Below, piece after piece: positions 24,405 to 30,494 of a stretch of 32,862 nucleotides of DNA (position 1 is the stretch's first letter; the number at the start of each line of letters is the position of its first letter). The DNA is taken from the NCBI GenBank assembly GCA_900543795.1, contig UQSH01000015.1, positions 1 to 32,862 on the forward strand, read 5' to 3'. A model generated the notes under the pieces. It saw only the letters and a list, made by a program, of their open reading frames with translations. It had not been told where the DNA came from and searched no databases. The DNA is from an uncultured Oscillospiraceae bacterium (GTDB lineage: Bacteria; Bacillota; Clostridia; Oscillospirales; Acutalibacteraceae). A program made the translations under genes and the position numbers.

Positions 24405-24425
24405 AGGGCAATAATCCGAACCCGT
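24378..24425. repeat. 16-bp perfect inverted repeat at the right end of the element
   Basis: ACGGGTTCGGATTATT (24378-24393) pairs perfectly with AATAATCCGAACCCGT (24410-24425), around a 16-nt centre that contains the palindrome CCCTAGGG. The arm AATAATCCGAACC therefore occurs three times: at the left end (one base changed), at the right end inverted, and here. Confidence 0.7.
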
Positions 24426-24436
24426 ATGAAATAATA

Positions 24437-24468
24437 AACGGCTGTGCAACGCACAGCCGTTATTTTTG
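24437..24468. terminator. Hairpin with terminator character on both strands
   Basis: AACGGCTGTGC (24437-24447) pairs perfectly with GCACAGCCGTT (24451-24461) around a 3-nt loop. On the plus strand ATTTTTGTT follows. On the minus strand TATTATTT follows, and this would end the proposed 6S transcript. Confidence 0.7.
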
Positions 24469-24476
24469 TTATAATC

Positions 24477-24654
24477 CGCACATCCGCCGAAGACTGAAGA
24501 TAACCTGCTCTCAACGCAGGTGGGTTTCATCCGCCGTACTTTGTGCTCCCAGCGTCTGCAAAAGCAGGAGGTCTGCATACCCATAAAGCGAGTCTGAATC
24601 CCTTAAAATACTTGTTCGGGTTATTTAAGCCTTCGGTTGTCGAGATGCACAGAC
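24477..24654 (-). ncRNA. ssrS: Candidate 6S RNA
   Basis: This gene-free stretch looks like a rod-shaped RNA of about 178 nt read leftward. The 5' end (TCTGTGCATC, 24653-24644) can pair with the 3' end (GATGTGCGGA) over 10 positions including three G-U pairs, and CCGAAG (24635-24630) then pairs with CTTCGG. Further in, ATAACC can pair with GGTTAT, next to a 3'-side hairpin CCTGC-gttgaga-GCAGG. A 3' GGTTA...CGGCGGATG pattern resembles the 3' side of 6S RNA. It has a promoter at the right distance and a downstream hairpin. 6S RNA binds the SigA holoenzyme in stationary phase. The identification rests on shape, size and partial sequence memory, not on a covariance search. Confidence 0.55.
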
Positions 24655-24660
24655 CGTAGT

Positions 24661-24689
24661 ACTATATATTATTCTTCATTAGGGTCGAA
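24661..24689 (-). promoter_or_regulatory. Promoter for the candidate 6S RNA, inside the DUF1292 3' end
   Basis: On the minus strand TTCGAC (24689-24684) and TATAGT (24666-24661) are 17 bp apart. The predicted start is near 24654. Confidence 0.45.
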
Positions 24690-24989
24690 GTATTCAACCT
24701 CAAAATTTTCTTCAACCTTTGCCATAAGAATATCGGAAACCTGTTCATATTCGTCCTCATCCTCTATTTCGGCAAGGTATTCTTCGCCGTCTTCCTCAAC
24801 AACTTTAAGAATAATAACCTCAAAATCTGCCTCAACTATCTCTTCGGCGTCATCGTGATATTCTGTTATGGCAACATAAACATTGTCTTCTGTTTCATAC
24901 CTTTCAAGAAGCTCGAAAAGAATTTCGTTTCCGTTATCGTCAGTAACGGAAAGAATATCCGGCTCATAAAATTCCTTATCATTGTTCAT
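24669..24989 (-). CDS. DUF1292 family protein (YrzB-like)
   Basis: This is a 106-residue, very acidic cytoplasmic protein. It begins with about 12 variable residues and then shows the DUF1292 pattern: a DDNGNEILFELLERYE strand pair, NVYVAITEY, an acidic loop DDAEEIVEADFEVIILKV, and a C-terminal helix. DUF1292 proteins are widespread in Firmicutes and their function is not established to my knowledge. The ribosome binding site is GAAAGGAG, 10 nt from the ATG. It has its own promoter. The candidate 6S RNA promoter lies in its last codons and the two run in the same direction. Confidence 0.85.
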   Translation of the reverse strand: MNNDKEFYEPDILSVTDDNGNEILFELLERYETEDNVYVAITEYHDDAEEIVEADFEVIILKVVEEDGEEYLAEIEDEDEYEQVSDILMAKVEENFEVEYFDPNEE

Positions 24990-25014
24990 AGGTCAAAACT
25001 CCTTTCGCGATATT

Positions 25015-25043
25015 ATTATAATATTAATTATTGATTTCGTCAA
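25015..25043 (-). promoter_or_regulatory. SigA-type promoter for the DUF1292 gene
   Basis: On the minus strand TTGACG (25043-25038), 17-bp spacer, TATAAT (25020-25015). It is divergent from the promoter of the long RNA, 58 bp away. Confidence 0.75.
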
Positions 25044-25101
25044 TAGCAATATATGGTTATTAAAAATACATAAAAATATTTAAAAATGTTGAAAAAAACT
25101 A

Positions 25102-25130
25102 TTGACAAATAACAAAAACAGTGCTATTAT
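25102..25130 (+). promoter_or_regulatory. Strong SigA-type promoter for the long non-coding RNA
   Basis: TTGACA (25102-25107), 17-bp spacer, TATTAT (25125-25130). The transcript should start near 25137. Confidence 0.8.
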
Positions 25131-25182
25131 AAAGATGAACTTAGAGAGGGGCTACAAGATAGCATAAAAGTTCAAATCAAGT

Positions 25183-25247
25183 AAAGGAGGCTTTGTCCGA
25201 TGAACAGTGAACCCTTCCAGACAAACGCCTGCGAATTATTCCGGTAG
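25183..25247 (+). other. Possible 15-codon peptide ORF with strong ribosome binding site in the long RNA
   Basis: AAAGGAGG (25183-25190) is 9 nt before ATG 25200, which opens a frame of 15 codons (MNSEPFQTNACELFR) ending at TAG 25245-25247. The ATG lies in the loop of the TTTGTC/GACAAA hairpin. Whether it is translated cannot be told from the sequence. Confidence 0.3.
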
Positions 25248-25432
25248 TATAACGGATTTAAGTGTCGGCAGATTAATTGTTAGAATTAACGGGCACACGC
25301 TTTTATAAGCAAGCTAAAAGTTATCGCAGGAACCGCAAAGGGAATATAACAGGCGTCTCAAAAATTTAATTTTACAGATAAATCGGCTTTATCCTGCAAA
25401 GGCTTGAAGAATAATTCTTCAATAAAATTTTT

Positions 25433-25575
25433 AAAAGAGGACAGTCCAATGTACTGATTAAATTCAAGTTAATCTTTTTGAATAATTATTGATGCAGAGG
25501 TGATTTCTATGTTAAGGAAATCAATCATTATGATTAAATAATTATTGAGAGGTCAGTCCAATGCACAGTTTTTAA
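25433..25575 (+). repeat. Three GAGG-N8-ATG units in the 3' part of the long RNA
   Basis: GAGG is followed after exactly 8 nt by ATG at 25449, 25509 and 25561. The first and third units share GAGGnCAGTCCAATGnAC. Each ATG opens a tiny frame: 2 codons (M-Y), 10 codons (MLRKSIIMIK) and 4 codons (M-H-S-F). The unit at 25183 has a related core (GTCCGATGAACAG). Confidence 0.6.
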
Positions 25576-25596
25576 TAAATAATTGAATATGATATG

Positions 25597-25627
25597 CTCC
25601 CGATATTAATTTATCGGGAGTTTTTTT
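25597..25627 (+). terminator. Intrinsic terminator of the long non-coding RNA
   Basis: CTCCCGATA (25597-25605) pairs perfectly with TATCGGGAG (25612-25620), loop TTAATT, followed by seven T residues. Confidence 0.92.
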
Positions 25628-25688
25628 ATTTCCTTGTTTTTTATAATTAAATGAATTCTGTTTTTATTACACCTTTTTGTTATTTCTA

Positions 25689-25717
25689 TTGACAATATTT
25701 AAGAATTTTGTTAATAT
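25689..25717 (+). promoter_or_regulatory. SigA-type promoter for valS-folC
   Basis: TTGACA (25689-25694), 17-bp spacer, TAATAT (25712-25717). The leader from about 25724 to the valS ATG is about 260 nt and holds the T-box. Confidence 0.75.
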
Positions 25718-25723
25718 TAATAA

Positions 25724-25927
25724 AAAGTCAACGGCTGTGATAAAGAGGAGTATTTTTCCGCTTGCCGCAAGAGAACAGACGGTTGGTGCAAGTCTGCGGG
25801 CAATGAAAAAGAAGGTAGCTTTTGAGCCGGATTAATGAACGGTAATTCAATTAGTTAATCCCGTATATCTGCGTTAAGGATTTGAGCGGCGCTTGTGCGC
25901 AATTTGAGTGGTACCACGGAATCTTTA
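25724..25927 (+). promoter_or_regulatory. T-box riboswitch, valine type (GUA specifier)
   Basis: This leader senses uncharged tRNA-Val and allows transcription of valS only when the tRNA is uncharged. The T-box core TGAGTGGTACCACGG is at 25905-25919. Stem I has the AG bulge/distal loop pair AGAGA and GGTTGGTGCAAG around 25771-25792. The specifier loop reads GAAGGTAGC, giving GTA (Val) at 25815-25817 followed by a purine, as expected. The next stretch (25828-25860) is a stem II-like region. The terminator follows at 25928. Confidence 0.9.
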
Positions 25928-25964
25928 TGCTTTCGCCTCAATCGGGCGAGGGCATTTTTATTTT
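25928..25964 (+). terminator. T-box regulated terminator upstream of valS
   Basis: TGCTTTCGCC (25928-25937) pairs with GGCGAGGGCA (25945-25954), with two G-U pairs in RNA, and runs into TTTTTATTTT. The T-box antiterminator competes with it. Confidence 0.85.
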
Positions 25965-25983
25965 ATTAACAGGAGATGATTTT

Positions 25984-28686
25984 ATGGCAAAGGAGCTTGC
26001 AAAGCAGTACGATCCTAAGGATGTTGAGGATCGCACCTATAAATTTTGGTGTGATAATAAGTATTTTCACGCAAAACGAGAAGAGGGCAAAAAAACATAC
26101 ACAATTGTTATACCGCCTCCGAATATAACAGGTCAGCTTCATATGGGACATGCACTTGATAATACCTTGCAGGATATTCTTATCCGTTATCACCGTATGG
26201 CAGGGTATGATACTCTTTGGCTGCCCGGAACAGACCACGCTTCAATTGCAACAGAAGCAAAAATTGTTGAAGCAATGCGCAAGGAGGGTATAACTAAAGA
26301 GGATATCGGCAGAGATAAATTCCTTGAAAGAGCATGGGCTTGGAAGGAGCAGTACGGCGGAAGAATTATTGAGCAGCTCAAAAAAATGGGCTCCTCGTGT
26401 GATTGGGACAGAGAACGCTTCACTCTTGACGAGGGGTGCAGTAATGCCGTTAAAGAGGTTTTTGTCAGCCTTTATGAAAAAGACCTTATATACAGAGGCA
26501 ACCGTATGGTAAACTGGTGCCCTCATTGCAACACCTCTATTTCAGACGCAGAGGTTGAATATGAGGAAAAGGACTCAAATTTCTGGCATCTTCTTTATAC
26601 AGTTAAGGAAACAGGCGAAAAGCTTGAGCTTGCAACAACAAGACCTGAAACAATGCTTGGCGATACCGCCGTTGCAATTAACGGAGAAGACCCACGATAT
26701 AAGCATTTACACGGCTGCCATGTTATCCTTCCTCTTTTAAACAAGGAAATTCCGATTGTATGCGATGAGCATGCCGATATGACAAAGGGAACAGGCGTTG
26801 TTAAAATTACTCCCGCTCACGATCCTAACGATTTTGAGGTTGGTATGCGCCATAATCTTCCTATTGTTCGCACCTTTACCTATGACGGCAGGATGACCGG
26901 TGCAGAGGATAAGGCAATTGCAGATGAGCTTATTGCAAGCGGAAAAGCGGCGCAGAATGAGCCTGAGGTTCTTGACTGCGGTAAATACGCCGGAATGACA
27001 ACTGCTGACGCAAGAAAAGCTATTCTTGAAGACCTTGAAAAAGGCGGATATATAAAAGAAATCGAGCCTATTAAGCACGATGTCGGCACCTGCTACCGTT
27101 GCCATACAAATATTGAGCCTATGGTTTCAAAGCAGTGGTTTGTAAAAATGGAGCCTCTTGCAGGTCCGGCAATTGATGCGGTAGAATCGGGAGAAATCAA
27201 ATTCGTTCCCGAAAGATTTAAAAAGAATTATATGAGCTGGATGAGAGGAACTCGCGATTGGTGCATTTCCCGTCAGCTTTGGTGGGGGCACAGAATACCC
27301 GCTTGGTATTGTGATGATTGCGGAGCAACAACCGTTTCAAAGGATGATCCCTGCGAATGCTCAAAATGTGGCAGTAAAAATATTTCGCAGGATCCCGACA
27401 CACTTGACACTTGGTTTTCATCAGCGCTTTGGCCGTTTTCAACTCTCGGTTGGCCTGATGAAACAGAGGACTTAAAGCATTATTATCCCACGAATACACT
27501 TGTTACGGGATATGACATTATCGGCTTCTGGGTTAGCCGTATGATATTCTCGGGACTTGCTTATACGGACAAGGCGCCGTTCAATACAGTTCTTATTCAC
27601 GGACTTGTTCGTGATGCACAGGGCAGAAAAATGTCCAAATCTCTCGGAAACGGTATTGATCCGCTTGAAATCATAGATCAGTACGGTGCCGATGCTCTTC
27701 GCTTTACTCTTGCAACAGGTAATTCACCTGGAAACGATATGCGCTTTTCGGATGATAAGGTTATGGCTTCCCGAAACTTTGCAAATAAGCTTTGGAATGC
27801 AGCCCGCTTTGTTCTTATGTACCTTGATAACAGCTTTAAATATAACGGACTTCCCAAGGAGCTTCTTGTTGAAGATAAATGGGTTGTTTCAAAGGTTAAT
27901 AGCTTGGCGAAGGATGTAACCGACAACCTTGAAAAGTATGAGCTTGGTATCGCAGTTCAGAAATTGTATGATTTTATTTGGGATATCTTCTGCGATTGGT
28001 ATATCGAAATTGCTAAAATAAGGCTTCAAGGCGATGATGAGCAGGCTAAAAACAATGTAAGATCGGTTCTTATTTTCGTTCTAACAAATATTCTTAAGCT
28101 GCTTCATCCCTTTATGCCGTTTATTACCGAGGAAATTTATCAGGCGATTCCTCATCAAGCAAAGTCGATTATGGTGTCTGAATGGGTTGAATATGATGAA
28201 GAGCTTGCTTTTGCAGATGAAGAGGCAGAATTTGAGAAAATTATGACCGCCATTCGAGCAGTAAGAAACCGCAGAGCCGAAATGAATATTCCGCCAAGCA
28301 AGAAGGCAACCGTTTATATTGAAACAGCCGAAAAGCAAACCTTTGAAGGCGCAGTTGAATTCTTTAAGCGTCTTGCTTCTGCTAATGAGGTTAAGGTTGA
28401 CAGCACCTTCGAAAATCTCGGCAATGTAGTAACCGTCATTTCCGATGATGCAAAAATCTATATCCCTCTCGGTGAGCTTGTTGATTTTGAGGCTGAAAAA
28501 AAGCGCCTTGAAAAAGAGCTTGCGACGGCACAGGATAAGCTTGATTTCATTAATAAGAAATTAAATAATCCCGGTTTTGTTAATAAAGCACCCGAAAAGG
28601 TTGTTGCTCAAAACAGGGAGGATGCTGAAAAGCTTACGGAAAAGATTGCAAGCATCAAAAATTCAATTGATAATCTCGGTAAATAA
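25984..28686 (+). CDS. valS: Valyl-tRNA synthetase
   Basis: This class I enzyme charges tRNA-Val. The 900-residue protein has the HIGH-type motif HMGH (53-56) in PPPNITGQLHMGHALDN, the editing domain (about 150-350) with TTRPETMLGDTAVAI, and KMSKS at 549-553. Two CxxC pairs (DDCGATT and CSKCG, near 450-470) suggest a zinc-binding knob. The anticodon-binding domain ends with a C-terminal coiled coil (about 830-900, FEAEKKRLEKELATAQDKL) typical of ValRS. The start is ATG 25984 after AGGAGATG; the frame is open further upstream, but there it is the T-box. Expression is set by the T-box. Confidence 0.97.
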   Translation: MAKELAKQYDPKDVEDRTYKFWCDNKYFHAKREEGKKTYTIVIPPPNITGQLHMGHALDNTLQDILIRYHRMAGYDTLWLPGTDHASIATEAKIVEAMRKEGITKEDIGRDKFLERAWAWKEQYGGRIIEQLKKMGSSCDWDRERFTLDEGCSNAVKEVFVSLYEKDLIYRGNRMVNWCPHCNTSISDAEVEYEEKDSNFWHLLYTVKETGEKLELATTRPETMLGDTAVAINGEDPRYKHLHGCHVILPLLNKEIPIVCDEHADMTKGTGVVKITPAHDPNDFEVGMRHNLPIVRTFTYDGRMTGAEDKAIADELIASGKAAQNEPEVLDCGKYAGMTTADARKAILEDLEKGGYIKEIEPIKHDVGTCYRCHTNIEPMVSKQWFVKMEPLAGPAIDAVESGEIKFVPERFKKNYMSWMRGTRDWCISRQLWWGHRIPAWYCDDCGATTVSKDDPCECSKCGSKNISQDPDTLDTWFSSALWPFSTLGWPDETEDLKHYYPTNTLVTGYDIIGFWVSRMIFSGLAYTDKAPFNTVLIHGLVRDAQGRKMSKSLGNGIDPLEIIDQYGADALRFTLATGNSPGNDMRFSDDKVMASRNFANKLWNAARFVLMYLDNSFKYNGLPKELLVEDKWVVSKVNSLAKDVTDNLEKYELGIAVQKLYDFIWDIFCDWYIEIAKIRLQGDDEQAKNNVRSVLIFVLTNILKLLHPFMPFITEEIYQAIPHQAKSIMVSEWVEYDEELAFADEEAEFEKIMTAIRAVRNRRAEMNIPPSKKATVYIETAEKQTFEGAVEFFKRLASANEVKVDSTFENLGNVVTVISDDAKIYIPLGELVDFEAEKKRLEKELATAQDKLDFINKKLNNPGFVNKAPEKVVAQNREDAEKLTEKIASIKNSIDNLGK

Positions 28687-28688
28687 TT

Positions 28689-29792
28689 ATGACCTATGAA
28701 GAAGCGTTAAGCATAGTAATAAAAAAGCAAAGCCTCGGCATTATGCCGGGGCTTTCACGCATTGAAGCACTGCTTGAAAAAATGGGTAATCCGCAAAATG
28801 AAATTAAGGTTATTCATATAGCGGGAACCAACGGTAAGGGAACTGTTGCCTCAACGCTTGCAGACGCTTTGCATAAAAACGGCTATAATGTCGGCTTGTT
28901 CACATCTCCTTGGGTTGATGATTATAGGGAGCAAATTCAATTAAACGGCTCTTATATTTCAAAGGAGGATTTTGTTCGTTATATTGATGAATATAAAGAT
29001 TGCAGCTCAACGGAATTTGAATTTTTGACTGCAATTATGTATAAATTTTTCTTTGATAAAAGTGTTGATTATGCAGTAATTGAATGCGGTATGGGAGGGC
29101 TTGAGGATTCAACTAATGTAATTGAAAGCCCCGTTCTTTCCGTTATAACCTCCGTTGCGCTTGACCACACAGGCTTTTTGGGCACCACTCTTGATGAAAT
29201 AGCGATTCAAAAGGCAGGAATAATTAAAAAGAATTCATCAACTGTACTTTATCCGAATGAAAAATGCGAAAGCATATTTGCAGAAAAATGCCTATCGGAG
29301 AATAACAGATTAATAAAGATTAAAAATATGGGCAGTTTTAAAAAGAATAACCTTGCGGTTGTTAATGCGTGCCTTGATTATCTCGGTGTTCCCCCTGTTG
29401 AGGAAACCGTTTCGCTTCCGGCAAGGCAGGAGCTGTTCGGTAACGGAATAATGCTTGACGGTGCACATAATGAGGACGGAGCACTTGCACTCTTAAAGGC
29501 TCTGCCGGATAAAAATATTTCTGCCGTTGTTGGTATGATGAGGGATAAAAATTATGACGCTTATTTAAGCATAATTGCTCCTAAATGCAGTAAAATTTAT
29601 GCAGTAACGGTTAATAATTCCCGTTCCCTGTCCGCTTGTGAGCTTGCTGAAACGGCAAAAGGATATTGCGGTAATGTTACCGTTTGTGAAAATCCGCACA
29701 AGGCTTTAAGCCTTGCAAGGCAGGATGGTAATTTTGTGCTTGCCTGCGGTTCCTTTTATCTTGCACGGGAAATAAGAAAAGATTTAATGTGA
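28689..29792 (+). CDS. folC: Folylpolyglutamate synthase / dihydrofolate synthase family
   Basis: FolC-type Mur ligases add glutamate to folates, and in some cases form dihydrofolate. The 367-residue product starts with GIMPGLSRIEALLEKMGNP, has the P-loop GTNGKGT (46-52), LFTSPWVDDYREQI, the SVALDHTGFLGTTLDEIA block and AGIIKKN, and the C-terminal LPARQELFGNGIMLDGAHN motif. It is shorter than usual (about 420); the region between residues about 190 and 235 is compact, so one segment of the linker or C-terminal domain is reduced. The start is 2 nt after the valS stop without a clear ribosome binding site, so it is probably translationally coupled and under the valS T-box. Confidence 0.9.
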   Translation: MTYEEALSIVIKKQSLGIMPGLSRIEALLEKMGNPQNEIKVIHIAGTNGKGTVASTLADALHKNGYNVGLFTSPWVDDYREQIQLNGSYISKEDFVRYIDEYKDCSSTEFEFLTAIMYKFFFDKSVDYAVIECGMGGLEDSTNVIESPVLSVITSVALDHTGFLGTTLDEIAIQKAGIIKKNSSTVLYPNEKCESIFAEKCLSENNRLIKIKNMGSFKKNNLAVVNACLDYLGVPPVEETVSLPARQELFGNGIMLDGAHNEDGALALLKALPDKNISAVVGMMRDKNYDAYLSIIAPKCSKIYAVTVNNSRSLSACELAETAKGYCGNVTVCENPHKALSLARQDGNFVLACGSFYLAREIRKDLM

Positions 29793-29814
29793 AACATTTT
29801 TCGATAAATTATTT

Positions 29815-29854
29815 ATATCCGCTTTGGTATATTTACTAAGGCGGATATTTTTTT
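29815..29854 (+). terminator. Intrinsic terminator after folC
   Basis: A 14-bp stem (29815-29828 with 29835-29848), with two G-U pairs in RNA and a 6-nt loop ATATTT, runs into seven T residues. It separates folC from spoIIAA. No clear SigA or SigH promoter is visible in the 36 bp between it and the spoIIAA start. Confidence 0.88.
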
Positions 29855-29890
29855 CTGCCAAACTTAATCCGAAAGGCAATGTGATATTAA

Positions 29891-30211
29891 ATGAGCGTAA
29901 CCATCGAATCAAGCGGTAATCTTATGATTGCTTATCTTATAGGCGAGTTAGACCATCATTCCGCAGAAGAAATAAGAAATAAAATCGACCGTGCAATAAG
30001 CTGTAAAAAGCCAAACCATTTAATTCTTGATTTTAAGAATATAACCTTTATGGATTCAAGCGGCATCGGTCTTGTTATGGGACGATTCAGGCTTATGCAA
30101 AATCATCACGGAAGCGTTGAAATACGAAATGTAACTCCTCAAACCAAAAAAATTATGGAGCTTGCAGGTCTTGGAAGAATTGCCGTGATTAATGAAATTA
30201 AAGAAGTGTAA
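29891..30211 (+). CDS. spoIIAA: Anti-sigma F factor antagonist
   Basis: This small STAS-domain protein releases SigF from SpoIIAB in the forespore. The 106-residue product has the family core VTIESSGNLMIAYLIGELD and the phosphorylation site FMDSSGIGLVMGR, with Ser56/Ser57 in the position of the SpoIIAB-phosphorylated serine. The following RNVTPQTKKIMELAGL is also typical. The ribosome binding site is weak (AAAGGC, far from the ATG). The stop codon overlaps AAGGAG, which lies before a vestigial-looking GTG start at 30223. About 280 bp of structured DNA separate it from spoIIAB, which is unusual for this operon. Confidence 0.93.
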   Translation: MSVTIESSGNLMIAYLIGELDHHSAEEIRNKIDRAISCKKPNHLILDFKNITFMDSSGIGLVMGRFRLMQNHHGSVEIRNVTPQTKKIMELAGLGRIAVINEIKEV

Positions 30212-30216
30212 GGAGA

Positions 30217-30475
30217 AATAGTGTGAAAAATCACACTATTCCGATTGTATTGCCCTCAAAATTTGCCTGTGGCATAATTTTGAGATGGCTAAATTTTACG
30301 CAGGGCGGTTCCCTTAATTTTGTTCACTCAAAAAATGAGTTCCAAAATTAAGACCGCTACTAAGCTCTTATTGCTCCCTTTATCTCGCACTGCGAGCGGT
30401 CGCAAACGAGCCATTATACGCCTTATCCGGCTACAATAAGGCGTTAGGAATTTTTTATAAACTATTTGTAGCCGG
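30217..30475 (+). repeat. Structured insert between spoIIAA and spoIIAB
   Basis: This gene-free stretch consists largely of hairpins: AATAGTGTGA/TCACACTATT (30217-30240); a 13-bp hairpin with one bulge (30255-30284); a long hairpin with stems GCGGT/ACCGC, TTAATTTTG/CAAAATTAA and ACTCA/TGAGT (30305-30357); CTCGC/GCGAG (30384-30396); and ACGCCTTAT/ATAAGGCGT (30418-30444). A 10-bp core TTGAGATGGC and a following ACGCA-GGC are shared with the element at 24.1 kb. A mobile element remnant or a cis-regulatory RNA are both possible. An open frame of 42 codons from GTG 30223 crosses part of it. Confidence 0.65.
30418..30475 (+). promoter_or_regulatory. Pseudoknot or switch-like structure before the spoIIAB start
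   Basis: The 9-bp stem ACGCCTTAT/ATAAGGCGT (30418-30426, 30436-30444) has the loop CCGGCTACA (30427-30435), which is perfectly complementary to TGTAGCCGG (30467-30475). Between them is TAGGAATTTTTTATAA. The first stem plus the T run looks like a weak terminator; the second pairing could exclude it or stack on it as a pseudoknot. It ends 19 nt before the spoIIAB ATG. Confidence 0.55.
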
Positions 30476-30494
30476 AAAGGCTATGGGAATTATA

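Larger units (their letters stand above)
25137..25627 (+). ncRNA. About 490-nt structured non-coding transcription unit, family not recognised
   Basis: This stretch has a strong promoter and a strong terminator but no reading frame longer than 15 codons with a ribosome binding site. It can fold into many local hairpins: GAACTT/AAGTTC enclosing GCTA/TAGC (25136-25172), TTTGTC/GACAAA (25192-25226), TTAATT/AATTAA near 25273, CTTTTA/TAAAAG near 25301, GATAAA/TTTATC near 25377, TTGAAGA/TCTTCAA near 25404, GATTAA/TTAATC near 25456, and TGATTTC/GAAATCA near 25501 inside the 10-bp AATAATTATT pair (25481-25490, 25537-25546). It does not show RNase P, tmRNA, SRP RNA or known riboswitch signatures that I can recognise. 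It sits between the 6S/DUF1292 locus and the valS T-box. Confidence 0.65.

Noticed and set aside
24126..24584. A 152-codon minus-strand open frame across the 24.1-kb element and the candidate 6S RNA
   Set aside because: It spans an inverted repeat, two hairpins and a likely RNA gene. Its composition (many Cys, His and Arg) is unlike neighbouring genes and no ribosome binding site stands out.
25137..25627. RNase P RNA, suggested by GAGGACAGTCC at 25437
   Set aside because: The resemblance to GAGGAAAGUCC is partial, sits near the 3' end instead of the 5' end, and no matching ACAGAAA-type partner is found.
25882..25983. N-terminal extension of valS
   Set aside because: The open frame here is the T-box antiterminator and terminator; the ATG at 25984 has the ribosome binding site and the family start.
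30223..30351. A 42-codon gene starting at GTG after AAGGAG in the spoIIA insert
   Set aside because: It has a good start signal but runs through two hairpins of the insert and shows no protein-like conservation pattern; better explained as a relic start or chance.
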